From Candidatus Methylomirabilota bacterium (GTDB taxonomy: Bacteria; Methylomirabilota; Methylomirabilia; Methylomirabilales; JACQHM01), in the NCBI GenBank assembly GCA_016199025.1, contig JACQHM010000302.1, positions 1-15,474 of the forward strand: DNA of 15,474 nt. Reading direction: 5' to 3'. Below the pieces are notes generated by a model that saw only the letters and a program-made list of their open reading frames with translations, made no database searches and had not been told where the DNA came from. Shown piece by piece: positions 1 to 7,014 of this stretch (the stretch's first letter is position 1; each line of letters starts with the position of its first letter). A program made the position numbers and the translations under genes.

Positions 1-739
1 CGCGGTTCTTGCGGGGGAGCTCGTAGGTCTCCAGGGTGAGGTCCATCGTGCCGGCTTCGATCTTGGAGAGGTCGAGCAGGGCGTTGATCAGCTCCAGGTG
101 GTGTTTGCCTGCCGCGTTGATTTTCTTGAGGTCAGGGGTAAGGTCCGCATAACCCAGGTCTTGGGCCTCCTCTTGCAACATCTCGCTGTAGCCAATGATG
201 GCATTCAGCGGGGTGCGGAGTTCATGGCTCATGTTGGCCAGAAAGGTGCTCTTCGCCCGATTGGCCGCCTCCGCCGCTTCTTTGGCCTTTTGCAACTCTT
301 CCTCCGCCCGCTTGCGCTCGGTGATGTCACGGAACATAGCGATCATTCCAGCAGGCTTTCCAGCTTTGTCTTTTAAAAGGGAGGCACTAATTTGAACATT
401 TAGTACTCTCTTGTCTTTCGTGAAACGTTTAGTTTCGAAGAGTTCCACCTTCTCACCGCTAAGCACACGTTGTACGGCCGCTTTAGTTTCGGGCAAACTT
501 TCTTCAGGGACGAAATCTATCTGTTTCCCAAGTAACTCCTCTTGAGACCATCCAAAGGTCTGAACGAAAGCTGGGTTCATATAAGTAACCTTTGCTGACA
601 TGTCATAAAAAATGACGGGATCAGGCGACGATTCTAGCAACAAGCGATGGAGTCCTTCGCTCTCTCGTAGCGTTGCCTCAGCCCGCTTGCGCTCGGTGAT
701 GTCGCGTCCAGCTCTTTTCTTTCCCGCAGAAGGGCTCAT
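1..739 (-). CDS. PAS-domain sensor histidine kinase, N-terminal part (3' end beyond window)
   Basis: Reading the minus strand from an ATG at 739 gives 246 codons open to the left edge. Residues about 13-22 read RDITERKRAE, a PAC-type linker. A PAS domain follows (about 27-135), then a second RDITERKRAE linker and the dimerisation/phosphoacceptor H-box with SHELRTPLN (His about residue 172), ending near LDLSKIEAG. The ATP-binding domain must lie outside the window. This is a two-component sensor kinase; no transmembrane segment is visible, so it may be cytoplasmic. The ATG at 739 has GGAGGT six bases upstream. An in-frame ATG at 757 has AAAGGAGG only two bases upstream, so 739 is preferred. 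The protein starts almost directly with the tail of a PAS unit, as if longer ancestral N-terminal sensor domains had been removed. The PAS-coding DNA (about 330-650) is clearly AT-richer than its surroundings. The ligand is unknown. Confidence 0.85.
   Translation of the reverse strand, partial: MSPSAGKKRAGRDITERKRAEATLRESEGLHRLLLESSPDPVIFYDMSAKVTYMNPAFVQTFGWSQEELLGKQIDFVPEESLPETKAAVQRVLSGEKVELFETKRFTKDKRVLNVQISASLLKDKAGKPAGMIAMFRDITERKRAEEELQKAKEAAEAANRAKSTFLANMSHELRTPLNAIIGYSEMLQEEAQDLGYADLTPDLKKINAAGKHHLELINALLDLSKIEAGTMDLTLETYELPRKNR
301..328 (-). repeat. PAC-linker direct repeat, copy 1
   Basis: These 28 bases match 676-703 at 27 of 28 positions; the core at 306-328 is identical to 681-703. 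Both copies encode the linker RDITERKRAE in the same frame, 375 bases (125 codons) apart, and they bracket the PAS domain of the kinase. Confidence 0.85.
676..703 (-). repeat. PAC-linker direct repeat, copy 2
   Basis: Partner of 301-328. It lies a dozen codons after the start of the kinase. Recombination between such copies can remove or swap a PAS unit without changing the reading frame. Confidence 0.85.
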
Positions 740-820
740 CGTCAGACCTCCCGACATGGCCTCCTTTGGCCACAGGCTTTTTTGTCAGCGTTCAGCCATT
801 TTTTAAACCTAACCGTTCAC

Positions 821-1217
821 CTGCTTATTGGGCGACACGGTGGCACGAACCGGTTTCTTGAGTGGAAGGCTGTGTTCCCGGAGTTGGGCTCCGGCAGCAC
901 ATGACAGCGCTGGTTAGAGAAAGGGGTGAAGCGGGGGGTCTTCCGCCACCTCTGGTGGGCTGGGCTGTTAGAGTACGGCGAACGGCAGGGCATCCCTGGG
1001 GACTGGCCGAGCAGCCATGGCGCGCTGACCAAGGCCCCGCTCGGGGGGGAAAACGACAGGGCTTACCCCCCCTGATCGGGCCAAATCGGGCCCCAAGCGC
1101 TCCCTGCTGACCGAGGGCACCAACGGTCCACTGGCGGTAGCGGTCAGCGGGGCCAATACCCACTGGGAGACGAAGTCGGCTCACTCCTTGGCGTTCTTGC
1201 ACTTCGCCTGCCCCTAG
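821..1217 (+). pseudogene. Degenerate IS5-type transposase remnant
   Basis: Two plus-strand frames together read as the middle of an IS5-group transposase. The first frame contains FLEWKAVFPELGSGST, then a TGA at 902-904, then QRWLEKGVKRGVFRHLW, LLEYGERQGI and GALTKAPLGGE. After one extra base near 1052-1055 the adjacent frame continues with KTG...PPDRAKSGPKRSLLTEG and GPLAVAVSGANTH, ending at a TAG at 1215-1217. The expected catalytic Asp just before GALTKAPLGG is replaced by His (CAT at 1016-1018). The N-terminal DNA-binding part and the C-terminal half with the remaining acidic catalytic residues are missing. I found no convincing terminal inverted repeats. This is a dead insertion-sequence relic. 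Overlapping minus-strand open frames here are its shadows. Confidence 0.72.
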
Positions 1218-1410
1218 GTGACGGTCCGCGCCGCAGGGATTTTGGGAGAGACTCGTCACCTTTGAATGCCCCATTCATACATGACTTAAGCGGCGTTTGT
1301 CAACCAGGAAACTCTTGAAATTCCCTTTCTGACCAGGGGGCTTTGGTGTAGTATGCTAAAGGCGTTACCCAAATTCCGCGTCGCTGAGTATTGTTCAAAG
1401 GGAGGAATCT
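1218..1410. other. Intergenic region before the lyase operon
   Basis: No coding sequence was recognised. The segment holds the far flank of the transposase relic, an AT-richer patch at about 1265-1330, a candidate promoter at 1329-1357 and the ribosome binding site of the next gene. Confidence 0.5.
1329..1357 (+). promoter_or_regulatory. Candidate sigma70 promoter of the lyase-SDR-Tgt-like operon
   Basis: CTGACC (1329-1334; four of six match TTGACA) and TATGCT (1352-1357) are separated by 17 bases. Transcription would start near 1364, giving a leader of roughly 45 bases before the ATG at 1411. It is the best match in this gap, but it is not strong and was found by eye. Confidence 0.4.
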
Positions 1411-2307
1411 ATGCACCCATCGAATAAGGGCTTTCTTCGAAGGAGGCTAAAGGAGAAGCCGATCCTTGTGGTCCCGGCGGCCTATGATATGGTCTCGGCG
1501 AAGCTGATCGAGGAGGTCGGCTTTGAGGCGGTGTACCTCTCCGGGTACGGTCAGGCCGCCTCCCACCTCGGCATGCCGGACGCCGGCCTCATGAGCTTCC
1601 CTGAAGTCTTGGAGCGGGTCCGGCACATGGTGAACGCCGTGAAGATCCCCGTCATCGCCGACGCCGATACCGGCTATGGCGGGGTCCTGAACGTCCGAAG
1701 AACCGTCCGGGAGTTCGAGCAGGCCGGGGCGGCGGCGATCCAACTGGAGGACCAGGAATGGCCCAAGAAGTGCGGCCATACACCAGGGAGAAAGGTCATT
1801 GGGGCCGAAGAGATGGCGGCGAAGATCGAGGCCGCCGTCGAGGCCCGGCAAAGCGATGATCTGCTGATCATCGCCCGGACGGACGCCAGGGGGGTCATCG
1901 GCCTCGACGAGGCGATCCGAAGGGGGAGGCTCTACGAGAAGGCAGGGGCCGATCTCCTCTTCATCGAATCGCCCCAGACGGTGGAGGAATTGAAGATCGT
2001 CGGACAGAGTTTTAGAGTCCCTCTCATGGCGAATATGGTTGATGGGGGGCTCACCCCCCTCCTTCCGGCAAAGGCGCTGGAGGCCCTCGGCTTCAAGATG
2101 GTGGCCTACGCCGTGACGCTGCTCCTGGCCGCCGCTCATGCGGTCCGGGAGGTCCTGCGACACCTGAAGGTGACGAGCTCGACGGAAGGCCTGACCGGAA
2201 GGCTGATGCCCTTCCAGGAGTTCGATCGTCTCATCGGGTTCCCGGAGGTCCGGGAGTTCGAGCGACGCTATCATCAACGGATGCGAGACATTGGTGAGGA
2301 GATATGA
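1411..2307 (+). CDS. Isocitrate lyase/PEP mutase family lyase (PrpB/oxaloacetate-decarboxylase-like)
   Basis: A 298-residue cytoplasmic TIM-barrel enzyme of the isocitrate lyase/PEP mutase superfamily. Diagnostic motifs are DADTGYG at 84-90 (Mg2+-binding acidic residues), QLED at 111-114 and KKCGH at 119-123. The cysteine of KKCGH is the catalytic base in C-C bond lyases such as methylisocitrate lyase and 2,3-dimethylmalate lyase and is normally absent from true PEP mutases, so lyase chemistry on a 2-hydroxy or methyl-substituted dicarboxylic acid is likely. Length is normal for the PrpB-like class. No prpC or prpD neighbour is present, so a methylcitrate-cycle role is not supported. The start has a strong AAGGGAGG five bases upstream. 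The gene opens a plus-strand operon and overlaps the next gene (ATGA). Exact substrate unknown. Confidence 0.88.
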   Translation: MHPSNKGFLRRRLKEKPILVVPAAYDMVSAKLIEEVGFEAVYLSGYGQAASHLGMPDAGLMSFPEVLERVRHMVNAVKIPVIADADTGYGGVLNVRRTVREFEQAGAAAIQLEDQEWPKKCGHTPGRKVIGAEEMAAKIEAAVEARQSDDLLIIARTDARGVIGLDEAIRRGRLYEKAGADLLFIESPQTVEELKIVGQSFRVPLMANMVDGGLTPLLPAKALEALGFKMVAYAVTLLLAAAHAVREVLRHLKVTSSTEGLTGRLMPFQEFDRLIGFPEVREFERRYHQRMRDIGEEI

Positions 2308-3059
2308 TGGTGTCATCGTTTGCCGGGCAGGTGGTGCTTGTGACGGGGGCCAGCACGGGGATCGGACGGGCAGCGGCCCTCCTCTTCGCCGAGCGGGGGG
2401 CGGACGTCGTCGTGAATTACCTCCGGAACCGGGACGCGGCTGAAGAGGTCGGCAGGCGGATCGAGGCGATGGGCCAGAGAAACCTGGTGATCCAAGCAGA
2501 CGTCGGTAAGGAAGATGACGTCCAGGCCATGGTCAAGCATGTCTTAGACACCTTCGGCCGGATCGATGTCCTCGTCAACAATGCCGGAAGCCCCGTGAGG
2601 CGGAGCGCCGTCCTCGACTGCCCCACCGAGCTGTGGGATGAGGTGATGGCGGTGAACCTGAAAGGGACCTTCCTCTGCTGCCGGGAGGTCCTCCCGGCGA
2701 TGCTCGAGAAGAAGAAAGGGTGCATCGTCAACGTTTCTTCCATTGCCTCCCGCTTGGGAGGCCCCGGCGAGTCGGTCCACTATGCGGCGGCGAAGGGTGG
2801 CCTCAACAGCTTCACCATCGGGTTGGCCAAAGAACTGGCCCCCTACGGCATCCGGGTGAACGCCGTTTCTCCAGGCTTGATTGACACCCCCTTCCACGAG
2901 AAGTTCTCGACCCCTGAGCGGCTCCAGCGGATCATCGCTGGGACCCCCCTCGGGCGGATTGGCCGGCCCGAGGAGATCGCCGAGATGATCGTGTTTCTGG
3001 CCTCTGATGCCGTTGGTTTCCTCACCGGCGAGATCATTGAAGTGGACGGCGGACGTTGA
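2304..3059 (+). CDS. Short-chain dehydrogenase/reductase (FabG-like SDR)
   Basis: A 251-residue classical SDR with NAD(P)-dependent oxidoreductase activity on a hydroxyl/keto group. The cofactor motif TGASTGIG is at 14-21, NNAG at 92-95, the structural Asn at 118, and the catalytic set is Ser146, Tyr160 and Lys164 (YAAAK). The C-terminus has the usual FLTGEIIEVDGG. The ATG lies in the ATGA that ends the preceding lyase gene, so translation is probably coupled; a second ATG follows directly at 2307. Annotation as 3-oxoacyl-ACP reductase would be over-specific: there are no fatty acid synthesis neighbours, and the pairing with a KKCGH lyase suggests oxidation of a hydroxy acid or sugar acid in the same pathway. 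It differs clearly from the second SDR at 7088-7834. Confidence 0.9.
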   Translation: MMVSSFAGQVVLVTGASTGIGRAAALLFAERGADVVVNYLRNRDAAEEVGRRIEAMGQRNLVIQADVGKEDDVQAMVKHVLDTFGRIDVLVNNAGSPVRRSAVLDCPTELWDEVMAVNLKGTFLCCREVLPAMLEKKKGCIVNVSSIASRLGGPGESVHYAAAKGGLNSFTIGLAKELAPYGIRVNAVSPGLIDTPFHEKFSTPERLQRIIAGTPLGRIGRPEEIAEMIVFLASDAVGFLTGEIIEVDGGR

Positions 3060-3061
3060 AG

Positions 3062-3577
3062 ATGATGTCCTTCGAGGTCACCCACCGAGATCCGGGTTCG
3101 CAGGCCAGGGTGGGGCGTTTAAAGACGGCCCATGGTGAGGAAGAGATGTTCCAGGTGGTGGAATGGGTCGTCCCCTTTCTGCCGGAGGAGAAGCCCAGGC
3201 ACCTTTTGGGGATCGGCGAGCCAGATGACTTGGTCGAAGGAGTGGCGAGGGGGATGGACCTGTTCGACTGTGCGTTCCCCACGCGGCTGGCCCGTCACGG
3301 CATGCTCCTGGCCAGGAGAATGCCCCGGTTCAGAATGGATGTGATAAAGAGTGTCCACGCAAGGGACTTCGGCCCGGTCGATCCCGACTGTTCCTGCCCG
3401 ACCTGCCAACGGTACACCAGGGCCTACCTCCACCACCTCTTCAAGGCCGGGGAGCTGACGGGGATCCGGTTGGCCACCCTCCATAACCTCGCCTGGATCC
3501 TCCAACTCCTCGAGGAGATCAGGAGGAGCATCCAGGAGGGTCGTTTCAGCGAATGGAAGCTCAAGTTCCTCGGATGA
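3062..3577 (+). CDS. Internally deleted tRNA-guanine transglycosylase (Tgt-like)
   Basis: The 171-residue product begins like Tgt (FEVTHRDPGSQARVGRLKT, residues 4-22) and then jumps to the C-terminal third: EEMF, LPEEKPRHLLGIGEPDDLV, GMDLFDCAFPTRLARHG, and the zinc site DPDCSCPTC...YLHH...TLHN. The Asp of FDC (D69; equivalent to the nucleophile of bacterial Tgt) and the zinc ligands C110, C112, C115 and H141 are present. About 200 residues are missing at residue 25-26 (DNA about 3134-3142), including the barrel strands with the base-recognition and general acid/base Asp residues. Full-length bacterial Tgt is about 370-400 residues and exchanges guanine 34 of tRNA for preQ1 or queuine. The frame is intact but the protein is unlikely to be a working Tgt alone. 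A TTG at 3056 is in frame; the ATG at 3062 is preferred. Confidence 0.8.
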   Translation: MMSFEVTHRDPGSQARVGRLKTAHGEEEMFQVVEWVVPFLPEEKPRHLLGIGEPDDLVEGVARGMDLFDCAFPTRLARHGMLLARRMPRFRMDVIKSVHARDFGPVDPDCSCPTCQRYTRAYLHHLFKAGELTGIRLATLHNLAWILQLLEEIRRSIQEGRFSEWKLKFLG

Positions 3578-4578
3578 TCATCATTGACGAAACCCAGTGC
3601 CGGAAGGTTGCCGAACGCCTCAAGATTGTAAAGGTCCACGAACTCTTCCCCGAGCATCCGACACGGGAGGAGAAGCGCCGGCGGGCGGACTTCTGGTTCT
3701 ACGTGGTTGTCATCTGCCACCAGACGGGATCCCTCCAGGGGGAGATCGAGGGGAAGCGGCTCCGGGGATGGGACTACCTGTCTCTAGCCGCCGAGCGGGC
3801 CTACAGAATGGATCCGAACCTGTTTACGGCTGAGCGGATCTGGAAGCTCCACCCGGAGGAGCTGAAACAGCTCTTCTCCGATCGTCTCGATCCGAAGACC
3901 TCAACGCTGGACCGGATCGGGGAGCGGCTCCACCTCCTCCGGGAAGCTGCCCTGTCGCTCCTTCAATGGTACAAGGGGGATGTGTGGGAACTGTACGAGC
4001 GATGCGACGGCTCGTTAAGCGGTGGGACCGGTCTCTTGAACCTCCTCTCCCAGTTCGAGGCCTACCGCGACCCTCTTCGAAAAAAGACCTCTCTCCTGTT
4101 GATGATCCTCTGGGCTTCAAAGATCTGGATGCTCAAGGACCTGGAGGCACTGAGATTTCCTGTGGACAACCACCTGATGCGGGTTGCCCTCCGGACAGGG
4201 ATGGTCCGTGTCGAGGATGAAGGGCTTCAAGGGCGCTTAAAGAAGTCAGGGGAGATCAGGAGGGAAGAGGAACAATCCATCCGTGAGGCGGTTCAACAGG
4301 CCGGAGATCTGTTGCTCGCGACCTCAGGTCGGACCGTTTTCGAGCTGGACACGATCCTGTGGCAGATCGGCCGCAGTTGCTGCTTCTCTGAGCATCCCCC
4401 GATCTGCGGCCCTCGCGCGACCGTGCATCCCTGCTTCAAGCGAGAGACCTGTTCGTTGATCCGCGACACCGACTATCCGTGCCCCGATGCCTGCCCCCTG
4501 GACGGCACCTGCTTTGGAAGCCTTGACGAGACTTACGCTCTCTTAAACGAGCCGAAAGTCGAGACCCACTATTACTAA
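3574..4578 (+). CDS. Qng1/DUF2419-like queuosine salvage N-glycosylase homologue with Cys-rich C-terminus
   Basis: About 334 residues. By memory alignment it follows the queuosine-5'-phosphate glycosylase family (human QNG1/C9orf64): IIDETQCRKVAERL near the N-terminus, EGKRLRGWDYLSLAAERA, WKLHPEELKQLFSD, then a LxxxxERLxxLREAxxxLL helix, FEAYRDP, KKTSLLLMILWASKIW and VDNHLMRVALRTGMV (from about residue 197). That family releases queuine from queuosine monophosphate and has a fold related to HhH-GPD DNA glycosylases. Unlike Qng1, this protein ends with a Cys-rich segment (Cys at about 269, 270, 278, 287, 293, 303, 307, 313) that could bind Fe-S or zinc. The gene starts at an ATGA overlap with the Tgt-like gene; an in-frame ATG at 3553 would add seven residues, with AGGAGGG 12 bases upstream. 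Adjacency to a Tgt homologue supports a queuine-related role. A DNA-glycosylase role cannot be excluded. Confidence 0.6.
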   Translation: MIIIDETQCRKVAERLKIVKVHELFPEHPTREEKRRRADFWFYVVVICHQTGSLQGEIEGKRLRGWDYLSLAAERAYRMDPNLFTAERIWKLHPEELKQLFSDRLDPKTSTLDRIGERLHLLREAALSLLQWYKGDVWELYERCDGSLSGGTGLLNLLSQFEAYRDPLRKKTSLLLMILWASKIWMLKDLEALRFPVDNHLMRVALRTGMVRVEDEGLQGRLKKSGEIRREEEQSIREAVQQAGDLLLATSGRTVFELDTILWQIGRSCCFSEHPPICGPRATVHPCFKRETCSLIRDTDYPCPDACPLDGTCFGSLDETYALLNEPKVETHYY

Positions 4579-4601
4579 TCCGCTCTGTCTAAGATAACGT
4601 C

Positions 4602-6026
4602 CTATTCTCCATCCTCCCAGGCACAGACCACGGTATCCTTCCCGGCCTGTTTCGCCCGATACAAGGCTCGATCCGCCAACTCTAAGAGATCGGCGGGCGT
4701 TATCTCCCGGTCCAGCGGGTAACTGGAAACGCCCTGGCTCACCGTGAGCGGGAGGAGGGCAGAGATCCCTGGGAAGGGATGGGATCGCACCACCTGCCGG
4801 ATCCGTTCGGCCTGCCTCCGGGCAGCCCCTCCCTCGGTCATGGGGAGGAGGAGCACAAACTCCTCACCGCCGTATCGGGCGAAGAAGTCGCCACGCCGGA
4901 TGGCCTCCTGGATGACAAGCGCCAGCTCCTTCAAGACCACATCCCCCTGGGCGTGGCCGAAACGATCGTTCACCTGCTTGAAGTCGTCCACGTCCAGCAT
5001 GACGCAAGAGAGAGGATGCCCATGCCGCTTGGCGCGTTCGGTCTCCTCTTCGAGTTTGCGGAAGAGGAACCTGCGGTTATACACCTGGGTCAAGTCATCG
5101 ATCAGGGTGAGCCGCTCCAGATTCAAGTTGGCCAACTCCAGGCTCTCGAAGAGGTGGGCGTTCTGGAGGGCGATGGCGGCGACCTCGGCGATGAGCTGGC
5201 AGAGCTGAAGCTCCCGGGCCGTGAAGGGGCGGCCCGCCCGAGCCGTCCGGAGGACAAGGGTCCCCACCACCGTCCCTCGGAGGCTGATCGGCATCACCAG
5301 GAGGGAGCGAAACCCCAGGGCCAACAGCCTTTCACGCACACCGACCATAAGGGGACTCTGGGCCGCGTCATCCACGATCAGAGGCCGCCGCTGCTGGATC
5401 ACCTCACCGATCTCCGGGTAACGGTCCAGGGAGATGGGAAGGTGCGTGATCCGGGGATCATCGTGGGATGCTACCACATACCCGACCCCCCCTTCCCCGA
5501 TGACGACCAAGGAACAGCGGGTGGCATTCAGGAGCTCCGCAATCCGATCCACGATGAGGTGGAAGATCTCGGAGGGCCGGAGGGTGGAGGCGACGGCCTT
5601 CGACAGCTCCAGGATCTGGGCAGAGTCCCACTGACGCTGCTCGACCTCGTCGTACAACTGCCTGACACGGAGGTGGGCCCTGACCCGGGCGAGGAGTTCA
5701 CTTGGATCCACGGGCTTCGCCAAGTAATCGTTCGCCCCTGTGTCCAGGCCCCGGACCCGGTCCTCCAGGCCTTCCCGAGCCGTGAGGAGCACCACCGGAA
5801 TAGCCGCGGTGGTCTTGTCTTCTTTCAAGAGACGGCAGACTTGAAGCCCATCGAGGTTCGGCATCATGATATCGAGGAGGATCAGATCCGGGTTACGCTG
5901 GCGGGCCAGGGCCAGGGCTTCCTCACCGCTTCCCGCTTCTACACCGGCGAATCCATGGGCCTCGAGGTGGCTTCGGATGACCTGCCGGTGCAAGGGTTCG
6001 TCATCGACGATGAGAATCGTAGCCAT
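4602..6026 (-). CDS. REC-GAF-GGDEF response regulator, diguanylate cyclase
   Basis: A 474-residue cytoplasmic signalling protein. Residues 1-122 are a receiver domain (acidic pocket D8/D9, phosphoacceptor D52 in LLDIMMPNLDG, T82, K104). About 135-292 is a GAF domain, and about 305-470 a GGDEF domain with the active motif RYGGEEF (GGEEF 386-390) and an intact I-site RRGD at 377-380 five residues before it. It therefore probably makes cyclic di-GMP from two GTP, with phosphorylation-dependent activation and product inhibition. The ATG at 6026 gives the standard MATILIVDDE receiver start; a GTG at 6047, overlapping the stop of the upstream dehydrogenase gene, would add seven residues. No partner kinase is adjacent; the kinase at the left edge is a possible but unsupported partner. 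It ends 23 bases from the converging Qng1-like gene, with no clear terminator hairpin between. Confidence 0.92.
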   Translation of the reverse strand: MATILIVDDEPLHRQVIRSHLEAHGFAGVEAGSGEEALALARQRNPDLILLDIMMPNLDGLQVCRLLKEDKTTAAIPVVLLTAREGLEDRVRGLDTGANDYLAKPVDPSELLARVRAHLRVRQLYDEVEQRQWDSAQILELSKAVASTLRPSEIFHLIVDRIAELLNATRCSLVVIGEGGVGYVVASHDDPRITHLPISLDRYPEIGEVIQQRRPLIVDDAAQSPLMVGVRERLLALGFRSLLVMPISLRGTVVGTLVLRTARAGRPFTARELQLCQLIAEVAAIALQNAHLFESLELANLNLERLTLIDDLTQVYNRRFLFRKLEEETERAKRHGHPLSCVMLDVDDFKQVNDRFGHAQGDVVLKELALVIQEAIRRGDFFARYGGEEFVLLLPMTEGGAARRQAERIRQVVRSHPFPGISALLPLTVSQGVSSYPLDREITPADLLELADRALYRAKQAGKDTVVCAWEDGE

Positions 6027-6043
6027 GCCCCCCCTCACAATGA

Positions 6044-7003
6044 TCACGACCCTCCCTGAAGAACCTTGAGCAGCTCGATCAGCAGGGTGTCCCGGCGGGC
6101 GATGGCCCCTTCGGCCTTCCCAGGAGGGTACTCGGAGAAGCCGGCCCCTGTCTTGATCCCGAGCCGACCGTTCGAGACAGGGTCGCCGAGGGCCCTCGGC
6201 GGGTCAGGTGAACGGTTCAGCTCGGCCATGAGGTATTTTGAAACGTTGTAGAAGCTGTCGAGGCCACCCAAGTCGATTAGCTCGAAGGGCCCCACCACTG
6301 CCCAACGGAACCCCATCCCTTTCGTTAACACGGCATCCAGATCCTCGGCGCTGGCCACTCCCTGCTCGTAAAGATGAAAGGCCTCCCGGAGGAGGGCGAA
6401 CTGGAGCCGGTTGGCGAGGAAGCCTTTGACCTCTTTCTTCAGACGGACGGGGGCCTTCCCGATCCGCTGGGAAAGGGCATAGACCGTCTCGACGGCCTCG
6501 GGGGAGGTCCGTTCACCCGGGATGACCTCGACCAGGGGGATCAGGTGGGGCGGGTTGACCCAGTGGAGGCCGACCACCCGACTCGGGTCTGTCGTGGCCG
6601 AGGCGATCTCGGTGATGGAGAGGCCGGAGGTGTCGGTCGTGAGGATCGCCTCGGGGAGGAGCCGGTCTAATTCCCTGAAGACCTCGTGCTTCAGCTCAAG
6701 CCGCTCGGGGACATTTTCGCTGACAAATTGGCAGCCGTCCACGGCCTCGGCCAGATCCGTCGTCGTCCTAATCCGATGGCGGGTCACCTTCGCTTCATCA
6801 TCAGAAAGAACCCCCGCCTCCCGAAGCGACCGGCAAGCCCCATTGATGATGGCTAAAGCCCTGTCCAGGCTCTCCTGCCGCCTGGCCTGAAGGCTGACCT
6901 CGTAGCCGGCCCTGGCAAACGTGAGGGCGATCCCCGAGCCCATAGTGCCAGCCCCGACCACCGCCACCTTTTTGATTTCTTCCGCCGCTGGTATCCGCCC
7001 CAT
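6044..7003 (-). CDS. 3-hydroxyacyl-CoA dehydrogenase family protein (lambda-crystallin/gulonate-dehydrogenase-like)
   Basis: A 319-residue NAD-dependent dehydrogenase with a Rossmann domain (GAGTMGSG from residue 17), Ser127 in TDTSGLSI, the catalytic dyad His147/Glu159 in HWVNPPHLIPLVEV, Asn198 in GFLANRLQ, and a C-terminal HAD domain. Fatty-acid-type enzymes usually read HFFNP..MKLVEV. The HxxNPPHLIPLVE form is typical of the lambda-crystallin, L-gulonate 3-dehydrogenase and L-carnitine dehydrogenase branch, so a hydroxy acid or sugar-acid substrate is at least as likely as an acyl-CoA. No hydratase or thiolase gene is nearby. It is the third gene of the minus-strand set, separated from the SDR gene by an AT-rich repeat. 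The ATG at 7003 is preceded by GAGGGGGGAG. The GGDEF gene follows directly. Confidence 0.85.
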   Translation of the reverse strand: MGRIPAAEEIKKVAVVGAGTMGSGIALTFARAGYEVSLQARRQESLDRALAIINGACRSLREAGVLSDDEAKVTRHRIRTTTDLAEAVDGCQFVSENVPERLELKHEVFRELDRLLPEAILTTDTSGLSITEIASATTDPSRVVGLHWVNPPHLIPLVEVIPGERTSPEAVETVYALSQRIGKAPVRLKKEVKGFLANRLQFALLREAFHLYEQGVASAEDLDAVLTKGMGFRWAVVGPFELIDLGGLDSFYNVSKYLMAELNRSPDPPRALGDPVSNGRLGIKTGAGFSEYPPGKAEGAIARRDTLLIELLKVLQGGS

Positions 7004-7014
7004 CTCCCCCCTCT

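Noticed and set aside
825..1274. 149-codon minus-strand open frame over the transposase relic
   Set aside because: It has no recognisable protein features, and the opposite strand reads as an IS5-type transposase in two frames; the open frame is a GC-rich shadow.
1344..1356. Possible sigma54 (-24/-12) promoter before the lyase gene
   Set aside because: TGG and GC elements are present, but their spacing is about two bases too short for the consensus.
4579..4601. Shared terminator between the converging Qng1-like and GGDEF genes
   Set aside because: The 23-base gap has no clear GC-rich hairpin with a T run on either strand.
4779..6059. 426-codon plus-strand open frame opposite the GGDEF gene
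   Set aside because: It is the antisense shadow of a gene with full REC, GAF and GGDEF motifs; Pro/Gly/Asp/His-rich composition is typical of such shadows.
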